Assembly: GCA_937125455.1 (NCBI GenBank)
Contig: CAKZLK010000030.1
Coordinates: forward strand, 1 to 64,000
Source of the DNA: an uncultured Aequorivita sp.
GTDB lineage: Bacteria > Bacteroidota > Bacteroidia > Flavobacteriales > Flavobacteriaceae
Direction of reading: 5' to 3'
DNA: 64,000 nt
Of the stretch, positions 33,896-43,396 are shown piece after piece (the stretch's first letter is position 1; each line of letters starts with the position of its first letter). A program made the translations under genes and the position numbers. The notes beneath the pieces were generated by a model, which searched no databases, was not told the origin of the DNA, and was given only the letters and a program-made list of their open reading frames with translations.

Positions 33896-35434
33896 ATGGA
33901 ACCACAAAAGATTGAAAATATAGAATTGAAATTTTTAACGCTTAAGGATTATGAGGCGTTGAAAGAAGCCACCATTCAATCTTATGGCGGACTGCCAAAC
34001 AGCTATTGGAAAATAAACGAAATTGGTAGTCTTATAGATATTTTTCCAGAAGGACAAGTTGTAATAATGGCCGATGGCGAAATTGCAGGCTGCGCCCTCT
34101 CCATCATTGTAGATTATGACGAAATTGAAGACCAGCATACCTATAAAGATATTACAGATGATCCCACTTTCAGTATTCACGATCCAGAAGGCGATGTGCT
34201 TTATGGAATAGATGTTTTCATCCGTCCAGATTTTCGCGGATTGCGCTTGGGAAGAAGATTATATGATTACAGGAAGGAACTTTGTGAAAATTTAAATTTG
34301 AAAAGCATTGTTTTTGGCGGAAGAATGCCAAATTATCACTTGCATTCCGATAAACTTTCTCCAAAGCAATATATGGACAAAGTAAAACGCAAACAGATTG
34401 ATGATCCTGTGCTAAACTTTCAAATCTCAAATGATTTTCACCCAGTTCGTGTCTTGAAAGGTTACTTGGAAGGTGATAAAGCCAGTGGCGAATTTGCGGT
34501 TTTGATGGAATGGGACAATATTTACTATACTAAGCCAGAGAAAAAACCAAAACCAAGTGCCGTAAAGAGCATCGTGCGTCTTGGCCTTATACAATGGCAG
34601 ATGCGAAGCTACTCTGGCATGGAAGAGTTGATGCACCAAGCTGAATATTTTATTGATAGTGTTGCTGGGTATCGTTGTGATTTTGCGATGTTTCCTGAGT
34701 TTTTTAATGCTCCTCTTATGGCAAAGTACAACCATATGAGCGAACCGGATGCTATTCGTGAGTTGGCAAAATATACCAAGGAAATTACCGAAAAACTCTC
34801 CCAATTATCCATTTCATATAATATTAATATTATCACAGGTAGTATGCCTGAGATGGTGCGTGGAAAACTTTATAATGTAGGTTATTTATGCCGCCGCGAC
34901 GGAAGTGTGGAGCGCTACGAAAAAATTCACGTAACTCCAGACGAAACTAGGGTTTGGGGAATGGTAAATGGAAATTCATTAAAAACCTTTGATACCGACT
35001 GCGGAAAAATAGGCGTATTGATTTGTTACGATTCTGAATTTCCTGAACTTTCAAGATTACTTTCAGATGAAGGAATGGATATCCTTTTTGTGCCATTCCT
35101 CACAGATACCCAAAACGGTTATTCCCGTGTAAGGCTATGTGCCCAAGCCAGAGCCGTAGAGAACGAATGTTACGTGGCTATCGCGGGAAGTGTAGGAAAC
35201 CTGCCAAAAGTACACAATATGGATATTCAGTACGCCCAAAGTGCTGTGTTCACTCCTTGCGACTTCTCTTTTCCAAACAACGGAATAAAAGCCGAAGCAA
35301 CCCCAAATACCGAAATGATTTTGGTAGCTGATGTTGATTTGGATTTACTTCGCGAACTTCATACTTTCGGCGCTGTTCGGAATTTGAAGGACAGAAGGAA
35401 AGATTTCTACAGATTGGAACGGGTAAAAAAATAA
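33896..35434 (+). CDS. Fusion of GNAT acetyltransferase-like domain and carbon-nitrogen hydrolase
   Basis: 512 aa. Residues 1-205 form a GNAT N-acetyltransferase-like domain (DVFIRPDFRGLRLGRRLYD, acetyl-CoA loop near 112-124). Residues 225-510 are a nitrilase-superfamily hydrolase with the full Glu-Lys-Cys triad: Glu in FPEFFNAP, Lys in EKIHVTPDE and Cys in GVLICYDSEFPE. Nitrilase homologues include N-carbamoylputrescine amidase, which acts in the alternative agmatine route. It lies 113 bases downstream of the polyamine genes on the same strand. An amide made from or removed from a polyamine is likely, but unproven. Confidence 0.85.
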   Translation: MEPQKIENIELKFLTLKDYEALKEATIQSYGGLPNSYWKINEIGSLIDIFPEGQVVIMADGEIAGCALSIIVDYDEIEDQHTYKDITDDPTFSIHDPEGDVLYGIDVFIRPDFRGLRLGRRLYDYRKELCENLNLKSIVFGGRMPNYHLHSDKLSPKQYMDKVKRKQIDDPVLNFQISNDFHPVRVLKGYLEGDKASGEFAVLMEWDNIYYTKPEKKPKPSAVKSIVRLGLIQWQMRSYSGMEELMHQAEYFIDSVAGYRCDFAMFPEFFNAPLMAKYNHMSEPDAIRELAKYTKEITEKLSQLSISYNINIITGSMPEMVRGKLYNVGYLCRRDGSVERYEKIHVTPDETRVWGMVNGNSLKTFDTDCGKIGVLICYDSEFPELSRLLSDEGMDILFVPFLTDTQNGYSRVRLCAQARAVENECYVAIAGSVGNLPKVHNMDIQYAQSAVFTPCDFSFPNNGIKAEATPNTEMILVADVDLDLLRELHTFGAVRNLKDRRKDFYRLERVKK

Positions 35435-35438
35435 TTAT

Positions 35439-35470
35439 AAACCTGTAAGGTTTTAAAACCTTGCAGGTTT
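35439..35470. terminator. Bidirectional hairpin between GNAT-nitrilase and glycosyltransferase genes
   Basis: Arms 35439-35454 and 35455-35470 (AAACCTGTAAGGTTTT with AAAACCTTGCAGGTTT, one G-T pair). The right arm overlaps the last codons and stop of the minus-strand glycosyltransferase gene, so the coding end forms part of the hairpin. Confidence 0.7.
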
Positions 35471-36835
35471 CAATTTTGTTTGAAGAAACAGTTCCCAAAC
35501 AGCAACTCCAATTACAACAAGATATTCCAAGGCCACCAACCAAAGTTTTTCATCAAAGCCATTTTCCCCATACGCGGAATAACTTAGCACGATCATAAAA
35601 CTCAATACAATCGGGAATTTATATTTCGTAAAAACCGATAGCAAAAGAGGAGTGGCAATGTACCACGGATGCATGGTGGTTGAAAGCAGAAAGTAAAATG
35701 AAATCGCAAAAAGCATAGCTGTAATCAACTGTTGAGGTGTTTTGTTTTTTCTGAAAAAAGCAATTCCCAAAACAAAAAATAGCACTATAACAGGAAGAAT
35801 CTTTCCAACGGTTGCAATCAAATTCCATCCCACAACCTGAAATCCGATCCATCGAATTACATAATAAATACTAGCATTAAACTCAAAATTCTGAAACCAA
35901 AGTGCAATGGTTGAAGAAAAATTATGGATAAATCCCGTAGAAAGAAATGGTAGGAAAGTAATGCCAACGGTCATTATAATTACTGAATAAAACTTTAATA
36001 ATGTTGTCGGGTCGAGCCTTTCGACTCCGTTCAAGACAGGCTGCGTCGAGACCTTCTTGTAAATAAAATATTTCAAAAATAAAGGAAGAAACAACAGCGG
36101 AATCAGCTTCACCGAAACAGAAATTCCAATCAAGACTGCCGCCCAAAACCATTTTCCTTTAAAAAGTAAATACAGTGCCCCAACAAAAAAGAAAAGCATC
36201 ACTCCTTCAAAATGAAGGTTTCCGGTAAGTTCAATGATGATGAAAGGATTCAGAAAATACCAAAAAATGTTTTTTATTGGTAGCTTTAATTGTTCTAATA
36301 TTTTTTTTCCGAAGTATAAAATAATAATATCTGCTAAAATAATAAAAGCACGCAAAACAATTATCGACCCCAAAATACTCTTCCCCGCAAAAAGCGCAGT
36401 AATTGCAAAAAAGAATTGATTAACAGACGGATAATTACTGAAATGGCATGCATTCAGAGAGCCCATTCCGTCGAGCAATTGTTGCGATTGTTCAATTGTC
36501 ACCTCGAGCGCAGGGGAGGCGTCTGGTGTAAATAAATACGGACTAACGCCTTGTATTAATAAACGTCCATCCCATAAAAACCGATAAAAATCCTGAGAGA
36601 GATTTGGAGTAGCAACAATAAAAATTAGTCGAAAAACAATTCCAAAACTGGCTAAAATCCAAAAGTTGAGCTTGAATTTCTCAATAAAAAGATAAGCTGT
36701 AAAAAACAGGGCAGCGTAAAGCGAGATGAGTTTTACAAAATCACTTCGCTCCAAATCATATCCAAAACTGATGTAAAATGCGAGGGAAAGTGCCGCAAAT
36801 AAAAGTGGGATTTTATATAATTTAATGAAATTCAA
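35453..36835 (-). CDS. Multi-pass membrane glycosyltransferase (GT-C, MptB/DUF2029-like)
   Basis: 460 aa with about 10-12 hydrophobic segments from residue 9 to 445. The periplasmic loop between early helices has SQDFYRFLWDGRLLIQG, the acidic-residue pattern of polyprenol-phosphate-mannose-dependent GT-C enzymes. It probably transfers a sugar from a lipid carrier outside the membrane to a glycan or protein; the sugar is unknown. A 45-base REP-like repeat at 36008-36053 is read in frame and adds a polar loop (KKVSTQPVLNGVERLDPTT) between two helices. The last codons overlap a hairpin terminator. Confidence 0.75.
   Translation of the reverse strand: MNFIKLYKIPLLFAALSLAFYISFGYDLERSDFVKLISLYAALFFTAYLFIEKFKLNFWILASFGIVFRLIFIVATPNLSQDFYRFLWDGRLLIQGVSPYLFTPDASPALEVTIEQSQQLLDGMGSLNACHFSNYPSVNQFFFAITALFAGKSILGSIIVLRAFIILADIIILYFGKKILEQLKLPIKNIFWYFLNPFIIIELTGNLHFEGVMLFFFVGALYLLFKGKWFWAAVLIGISVSVKLIPLLFLPLFLKYFIYKKVSTQPVLNGVERLDPTTLLKFYSVIIMTVGITFLPFLSTGFIHNFSSTIALWFQNFEFNASIYYVIRWIGFQVVGWNLIATVGKILPVIVLFFVLGIAFFRKNKTPQQLITAMLFAISFYFLLSTTMHPWYIATPLLLSVFTKYKFPIVLSFMIVLSYSAYGENGFDEKLWLVALEYLVVIGVAVWELFLQTKLKPARF
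36008..36053. repeat. REP-like palindromic element inside a coding sequence
   Basis: A GC-richer insert bounded by GGGTCGAG and TCGAGACC, with internal arms AGCCT (36015-36019) and AGGCT (36038-36042) and a small hairpin GTCGA-GCCTT-TCGAC. Its composition and the TTTCGACTCCG... pattern resemble intergenic repeats scattered in flavobacterial genomes. Here the reading frame passes through it without a stop. No second copy was found in this window. Confidence 0.6.
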
Positions 36836-36907
36836 AAAACCGTTATTTTTAATCGTTAGCTAGAATTCAAAAAATCTAAAATCAGCAATCCACAATCGTT
36901 ATTCAAC

Positions 36908-38035
36908 TTAGTCTTGCCATTCAGCAATAAAAAGGTTGGTGTCGTGCCCGCCGCCATTATTTCTATTGGAAGAAAAAACCAGTTTCTTGCCATCATTTGA
37001 AAATACAGGAAAGGCATCAAATGTCCTACCGTGTGTAACGCGTTCTAAATTCTTCCCGTCAATATCTATTAAATATAGATTAAAAGGAAATCCTCTTTCT
37101 GCCTCAAAATTGCTTGAAAACAAAATCTTTTTCCCCGAAGGATGAAAGAACGGTGCCCAATTGGCATTTCCTAAATGTGTAAGTTGTCTAAGTTCACTTC
37201 CGTCGGCATTACAAATAAAAAGCTCCATTTCGGTGGGCTGCACCAAACCTTGGGCTAACAAATCTTTATATTCCTTTATTGCCGCTTCGGTTTTTGGACG
37301 GGAAGCACGAAAAATTAATTTACTTCCGTCCGGTGAAAAGAAGGCCCCGCCGTCATATCCTAATTCGTTAGTGATTTGTTTTACATTTTTCCCATCGAGA
37401 TCCATGGTATAAAGTTCTAAATCGCCACTTCGCATAGAGGTGAAAACAATTTTATCGCCTTTTGGCGAAACGGTCGCTTCGGCATCGTACCCAGGTTCAT
37501 TTGTTAGTTGTGCTGTAATATTTCCTTCTAAATCTGACACAAAAATGTCGAAGCTATCATAAACGGGCCAAACATATTTCCCTTCTTTTTTTAGTGGAAC
37601 TTCTGGGCAGTTTATGTCTTTTAAGTGGGTGCTCCCATAAACAATATGTTTTCCGTCCGGTAGAAAATAACTACAGGTAGTTCTGCCTTTTCCCGTGCTT
37701 ACCATTGGCGGCTGTTTATCCTTAAAAGTTTCATCGGCATTCATCAAAAACATTTGGTCGCAGTTTACACCCCAATTTTTGTAGTTGCTTTGGAAGATGA
37801 GCTTGCTATCGTCAAAACTCCAATATGCCTCTGCGTTATCACCCCCAAATGTTACTTGCCGAATGTTTTTGAAATGTTTTTCTTCCGAATAAATTAAAGT
37901 ATCCTTTGTTTGTGGGTCTAGGACGGCAAATGAAGTTTTTTCGGTAGCGTTGGGCGATTCTTTCCCGGCTTCTTTTACTTCATTTTTACAACCCGCAAAA
38001 ACGGAAACAATCAATAGCGTATATATTATTTTCAT
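36908..38035 (-). CDS. TolB-like beta-propeller lipoprotein (PD40 repeats)
   Basis: 375 aa from the ATG at 38035, which starts a lipoprotein signal with lipobox SVFAGC; the frame runs 63 codons further upstream but overlaps the divergent gene. The body is a series of PD40/WD40-like blades: repeated patterns such as SPKGDKIVFTS, SPDGSKLIFRA, HPSGKKILFSS and SNDGKKLVFSS, forming a six-bladed propeller. TolB-like propellers bind partner proteins or peptides; a peptidase role without a catalytic domain is unlikely. Its start codon lies 31 bases from the start of the divergent M28 peptidase gene. Confidence 0.82.
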   Translation of the reverse strand: MKIIYTLLIVSVFAGCKNEVKEAGKESPNATEKTSFAVLDPQTKDTLIYSEEKHFKNIRQVTFGGDNAEAYWSFDDSKLIFQSNYKNWGVNCDQMFLMNADETFKDKQPPMVSTGKGRTTCSYFLPDGKHIVYGSTHLKDINCPEVPLKKEGKYVWPVYDSFDIFVSDLEGNITAQLTNEPGYDAEATVSPKGDKIVFTSMRSGDLELYTMDLDGKNVKQITNELGYDGGAFFSPDGSKLIFRASRPKTEAAIKEYKDLLAQGLVQPTEMELFICNADGSELRQLTHLGNANWAPFFHPSGKKILFSSNFEAERGFPFNLYLIDIDGKNLERVTHGRTFDAFPVFSNDGKKLVFSSNRNNGGGHDTNLFIAEWQD

Positions 38036-38043
38036 TTTTAATG

Positions 38044-38061
38044 TACTTTTGAACAAAAGTA
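38044..38061. promoter_or_regulatory. Palindromic pair of face-to-face -7 promoter elements
   Basis: TACTTTTG at 38044-38051, two bases, then its reverse complement CAAAAGTA at 38054-38061. Each arm is a perfect TAnnTTTG -7 element, one per strand, and this 18-base palindrome sits in the 31-base gap between two divergent start codons. No good -33 TTG is seen on either side. Confidence 0.6.
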
Positions 38062-38066
38062 ATGAT

Positions 38067-39296
38067 ATGCGTGCAATTTTAGTATTATTTCTAGCAATGC
38101 TTGTTTTTTCCTGCAAGGAAACAAAAATGAAGTCCGTTAGTATGAAGGAAGACGTTTCTGTTTTGGCGAATGATAGTTTGAAAGGAAGGAAAACTGGTTC
38201 TTCAGACGAAAAAAAAGCTGCCAATTATATTGCAAAAAGGTTTACAGGTTTAGGTTTGCAACCAAAGGGAACTGATGGTTACTATCAAAAATTTAGTTTT
38301 AAGGTTAGTAAAAATCCACATCAGGAAGCGGAATTTACCTCAGAAAAAAATGACAGTACTGAAACGGGTGAAAACGTAATCGCATTTTTAGATAATAAAG
38401 CGGAGAATACCGTAGTTATTGGTGCGCATTACGACCATTTGGGAATGGGTGGTGAAGGCTCACTGTATCGCGAAGGTGAAGCAATTCATAACGGCGCTGA
38501 CGATAACGCAAGTGGGGTGGCAATGATGCTTCACTTGGCAGATTCACTTCAAAAGAAAGATTCCCCTAAAAACAACAACTATCTTTTCATCGCTTTTTCT
38601 GGGGAAGAGGAAGGTTTGTTGGGATCAAATTACTTTGTGAAAAACCCGACCATCAACACCAAAAAAGTAAACTATATGCTTAATATGGATATGGTGGGAA
38701 GATTGAATGCTGAAAATACTTTGGCTGTTTATGGTGTGGGAACATCGCCAATTTTGAAACAAACCGTAAATGCAAATGCGGGCGATTTAAACATTGCTGA
38801 AAACGAAAGTGGTGTAGGTCCGAGTGACCACACTTCGTTTTATTTGGCAGATATTCCTGTGTTGCATTTTTTTACAGGCCAGCATGAGGATTACCACAAA
38901 CCGAGTGACGATACTGAAAAGGTGAATTTTGAAGGAATGGAAATTGTTTCAAATTATATTTTTAGCATTATAAAGGATCTTGACGGTCAACCAAAACTTC
39001 CTTTCAAGAAAACCAAAAATGAGAGCGAAGCAGTTCCAGATTTTAAAGTGACTTTAGGTGTTGTACCCGATTATCTTTTCAGTGGAAAAGGAATGCGAAT
39101 TGACGGTGTTAGCGAAGACCGCCCAGCGCAAAAAGCGGGACTTCAAAAAGGAGATATCGTCGTAAAAATGGGCGATTATGAAGTTACAGATATGATGAGT
39201 TATATGAAAAGCCTTTCAAAATTTGAAAAAGGAGAAACCACAATAGTTACCATTAATAGAAACGGTGAATTGATGGAGGTTGAGGTTACTTTTTAG
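38067..39296 (+). CDS. M28 family zinc aminopeptidase with C-terminal PDZ domain (lipoprotein)
   Basis: 409 aa from the ATG at 38067 with a lipoprotein signal (lipobox LVFSC); the frame is open 39 codons further upstream, across the divergent gene's start. Zinc ligands of the M28 family are all present: GAHYDHLG, GADDNASG, GEEEGLLG, NMDMVGR, and a final His in HEDYHKPSD. A PDZ domain fills the C-terminal 100 residues (LVRID... GLQKGDIVVKMGD). It likely trims peptides in the periplasm. The divergent propeller lipoprotein may be a partner. Confidence 0.9.
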   Translation: MRAILVLFLAMLVFSCKETKMKSVSMKEDVSVLANDSLKGRKTGSSDEKKAANYIAKRFTGLGLQPKGTDGYYQKFSFKVSKNPHQEAEFTSEKNDSTETGENVIAFLDNKAENTVVIGAHYDHLGMGGEGSLYREGEAIHNGADDNASGVAMMLHLADSLQKKDSPKNNNYLFIAFSGEEEGLLGSNYFVKNPTINTKKVNYMLNMDMVGRLNAENTLAVYGVGTSPILKQTVNANAGDLNIAENESGVGPSDHTSFYLADIPVLHFFTGQHEDYHKPSDDTEKVNFEGMEIVSNYIFSIIKDLDGQPKLPFKKTKNESEAVPDFKVTLGVVPDYLFSGKGMRIDGVSEDRPAQKAGLQKGDIVVKMGDYEVTDMMSYMKSLSKFEKGETTIVTINRNGELMEVEVTF

Positions 39297-39310
39297 GAAT
39301 ACTTCAACAT

Positions 39311-39347
39311 AAAAAAACCTCACAAATCTTTAAGAATTGTGAGGTTT
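39311..39347 (-). terminator. Terminator of the groESL operon
   Basis: Arms AAACCTCACAA (39315-39325) and TTGTGAGGTTT (39337-39347); on the minus strand a T run follows. It may also weakly end the M28 gene on the plus strand. Confidence 0.8.
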
Positions 39348-39372
39348 AAATCTATTTAATCACTTTTGGAAA

Positions 39373-41031
<1,659 letters not shown>

Positions 41032-41084
41032 TTAGCTGTATGCCTTAAGCTTTGGTTAAACTAATTTTGAACTTTTATGAAACG

Positions 41085-41360
41085 TTATATGATGGCCAAA
41101 ATATCATCTTCACGCATGATGAGATAATCTTTGCCATCGAACTTTAATTCGCTGCCAGAATATTTTCCGTAAAGTACGGTATCGCCAACCTTCACGGTCA
41201 TTTTGTGGTCTTCTTTTCCTTTGCCCACAGCTACTACTTTACCTTGTTGTGGTTTTTCTTTTGCAGAGTCTGGAATGTAAATTCCCGAAGCTGTTTTAGT
41301 TTCTGCCTCTTGAGGCTGTACCAAAACGCGATCGGCAAGTGGTTGGATTTTTAATGCCAT
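41085..41360 (-). CDS. groS: Co-chaperonin GroES
   Basis: 91 aa. Lid of the GroEL chamber. It has [16 protein letters not shown] at the start, the mobile loop region [18 protein letters not shown], and [17 protein letters not shown] near the end. No CIRCE element is seen upstream. A short inverted repeat (TTAAAC, TTTA, GTTTAA at 41382-41397) lies in the leader; its role is unknown. Confidence 0.97.
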   Translation of the reverse strand: MALKIQPLADRVLVQPQEAETKTASGIYIPDSAKEKPQQGKVVAVGKGKEDHKMTVKVGDTVLYGKYSGSELKFDGKDYLIMREDDILAII

Positions 41361-41460
41361 TTCTATTTATTTTTTTAGTTGTTAAACTTTAGTTTAAATG
41401 TTTTGATTCCTAATTGGCAGAAACTGTGCCACTGCCTATAAACTGACATATTACAAAACA

Positions 41461-41491
41461 AAAATGCCAGCTTGTCAGAAGCTGGCATTTT
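41461..41491 (-). terminator. Terminator after secG
   Basis: A perfect 13-base-pair stem (41461-41473 with 41479-41491, core ATGCCAGCTT) and a five-base loop; T-rich sequence follows on the minus strand. It ends the miaB-to-secG operon before groES. Confidence 0.88.
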
Positions 41492-41513
41492 AAAAAAATA
41501 TTGTAACTAAATA

Positions 41514-41846
41514 TTAGTTCGTTGTATCTGTTGCAGCTGGTGCTGGTGTTTGTGTAGTTGGTACAGCGGGAACAGCGCTATCATCAAAAGTTTTTGATTG
41601 TAAACTGTTGCCACCCATAATAAAAACGTTGGAAAATAAAATTAGCGCTAACATAATAGTAGCAAGGGTCCAAGTACTTTTATCAAGAAAGTCACTCGTT
41701 TTCTGAACACCGCCAATTTGTGCGCCACCACCACCGCCGAACGATGATGAAAGACCGCCACCTTTTGGGTTTTGAACCATTATAACTACGACCAACAAAA
41801 AGGCCACTATCATTATCAAAATTAAAAATATTGTAAACGTACTCAT
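41514..41846 (-). CDS. secG: Preprotein translocase subunit SecG
   Basis: 110 aa. Two transmembrane helices (about 5-24 and 60-78) with the typical loop MVQNPKGGGLSSSFGGGGGAQIGG, and a C-terminal Pro/Thr/Ala-rich tail. It is the small accessory subunit of the SecYEG channel. Its start overlaps the end of the TPR gene upstream (ATGA). Confidence 0.92.
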   Translation of the reverse strand: MSTFTIFLILIMIVAFLLVVVIMVQNPKGGGLSSSFGGGGGAQIGGVQKTSDFLDKSTWTLATIMLALILFSNVFIMGGNSLQSKTFDDSAVPAVPTTQTPAPAATDTTN

Positions 41847-42790
41847 GATTGTTCTGAATTAATCAATTTATCTATCGCCCGAATTTGGTCTGCAAAGAAA
41901 CCACTTTTTTCGGGATTTTTCAAAATTAAAATTTTATATGCTTGAATTGCTTTTTTATAATTCTTTTGTTGTAAGTAAACTTTTGCCAAAGTCTCCGTCA
42001 TCAGTGAGTCAGGAGGTTGTGTATAAGGTTTTGCTAAGTTATTATTTCCCTCTTTTGGCGCTTTTTTTTCTATTTCCGAGGGAATTATTTTTGGACGTTC
42101 CTGGATAAACTTGTCTATTAACTCGAATTTCCGTTCTTTTTCCTCCTGTGCTGAAGTTTCCTCCTTTATAGGATTTTTGGAAGGGGAATCTTCGTGTGCA
42201 GAATTTTCGGTTGCTTTTTTTAACGGTTCTTCCGAACGTTCAATTGGCTTTGCTTTTATAAGTTTTAACCATTCGGAGAAGGAATGTGTGTCGTTTTTTG
42301 TGAATTCCAACGGTTTGTCTGGTTGCAGAATTTCCTCAGGATTTATTTCTTTCTTTTCAGCTATATTGTTAACGGATGCTACCTTTCTTTGGAAAAGCTC
42401 TGGATTCAAAATGTTTTCGGCCTTTTGCATTTCGGCCTTGAGTTGCTTGTCTATTTCTAAGCTTATTTGTTCCGAGACATTTTCAGAAATAACTTTAATT
42501 TCATCCACCGAAGCATCGTGCTGCAAGATGGTTTGTGAAATTTCATTCTGAATAAATTTTTCGGAAGTAATATATTCAAACAAAATATCACGATCGGTTG
42601 TGTGTGCCGCGGTAAGTTTCAGCGCATCGTTGTAAAGAAAACTGTTTTGATTTTTTAAACCTTTTAGCTGTAATGCCCGCGCACTTTGAAAATAAGGATA
42701 TTTTTTAACGAGCAAATCCAAAGCAGCCAAATCCTCAGAAGTTATTTTCTGCGGATTTGCCAATAGATATGTATAACTCTCAATATTCAA
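41843..42790 (-). CDS. TPR-like protein of the secG-lptE block
   Basis: 315 aa, no signal peptide. N-terminal helical part (1-130), a charged low-complexity middle (about 150-235; Glu, Lys, Pro-rich) and a C-terminal pair of TPR-like helices (SLMTETLAKVYLQQKNYKK... about 262-310). It is found in the same place, between secG and lptE, in related genomes, but no role is known. It is cytoplasmic by sequence. Confidence 0.75.
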   Translation of the reverse strand: MNIESYTYLLANPQKITSEDLAALDLLVKKYPYFQSARALQLKGLKNQNSFLYNDALKLTAAHTTDRDILFEYITSEKFIQNEISQTILQHDASVDEIKVISENVSEQISLEIDKQLKAEMQKAENILNPELFQRKVASVNNIAEKKEINPEEILQPDKPLEFTKNDTHSFSEWLKLIKAKPIERSEEPLKKATENSAHEDSPSKNPIKEETSAQEEKERKFELIDKFIQERPKIIPSEIEKKAPKEGNNNLAKPYTQPPDSLMTETLAKVYLQQKNYKKAIQAYKILILKNPEKSGFFADQIRAIDKLINSEQS

Positions 42791-42858
42791 TGTCTAATTT
42801 TAAATAGTATCAATCCAGAATCTAAATTTTAATTTTTCTCCTTTAGGGATTATGGAAC

Positions 42859-43371
42859 TTACCAGTTGGCAAGCGACTTGTTAAAAATATCCTGTGTTAA
42901 ACGTTCAAAAATAATGTCTACTGCCGCATCAAGTTTGGAGCCTGTTAATTGAGTTTGTCCATTGTAGTCATAGTAAAAACTAAATGGTTGTTCAAAATCT
43001 TTCAGCGGTTCTTTGGTATTAAAAAAACGCACATTTATGCTTATTGTAAGTCTGTTTTGTGCTGCAGTACTATTGGAAGTTGCTGTTATTGGGGCAATAT
43101 AATATTGGGTTATTTCGCCTTCGTAAACCAAATCGCCATTGTTGTTTACAAGGTCTAAGCTGGTTTGGTTTAGCAACAAATCCTGTAGTTTTTGCGTGAA
43201 GTCTCGTGCAATCCCAGGTTCCACTATAGGTGCGTTATTTTGAAAATAATTTACCTGTACAGTTTTGGTGGTGCTGTAATTTATATCAGCACCTGTAAAC
43301 GAATACGCACCACAACCTTGCAGAAGAGAAGTTAAAGCTATTGTTATAAAAAGATTTAAAATATATTTCAT
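42859..43371 (-). CDS. lptE: LptE family outer-membrane lipoprotein
   Basis: 170 aa with lipobox SLLQGC (Cys near 20) followed by GAYSFTGADI. The LptE/RlpB fold is recognisable in the pattern of strands and in the RDFTQKLQDLLLNQTSL helix. LptE plugs LptD at the outer membrane and helps lipopolysaccharide reach the surface. Bacteroidota LptE is diverged, so the family call is good and the exact role is by analogy. It lies 25 bases after the sigma-54 activator on the same strand. Confidence 0.82.
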   Translation of the reverse strand: MKYILNLFITIALTSLLQGCGAYSFTGADINYSTTKTVQVNYFQNNAPIVEPGIARDFTQKLQDLLLNQTSLDLVNNNGDLVYEGEITQYYIAPITATSNSTAAQNRLTISINVRFFNTKEPLKDFEQPFSFYYDYNGQTQLTGSKLDAAVDIIFERLTQDIFNKSLANW

Positions 43372-43396
43372 GGTTATTTTTTAAAGATAAAGAGAA

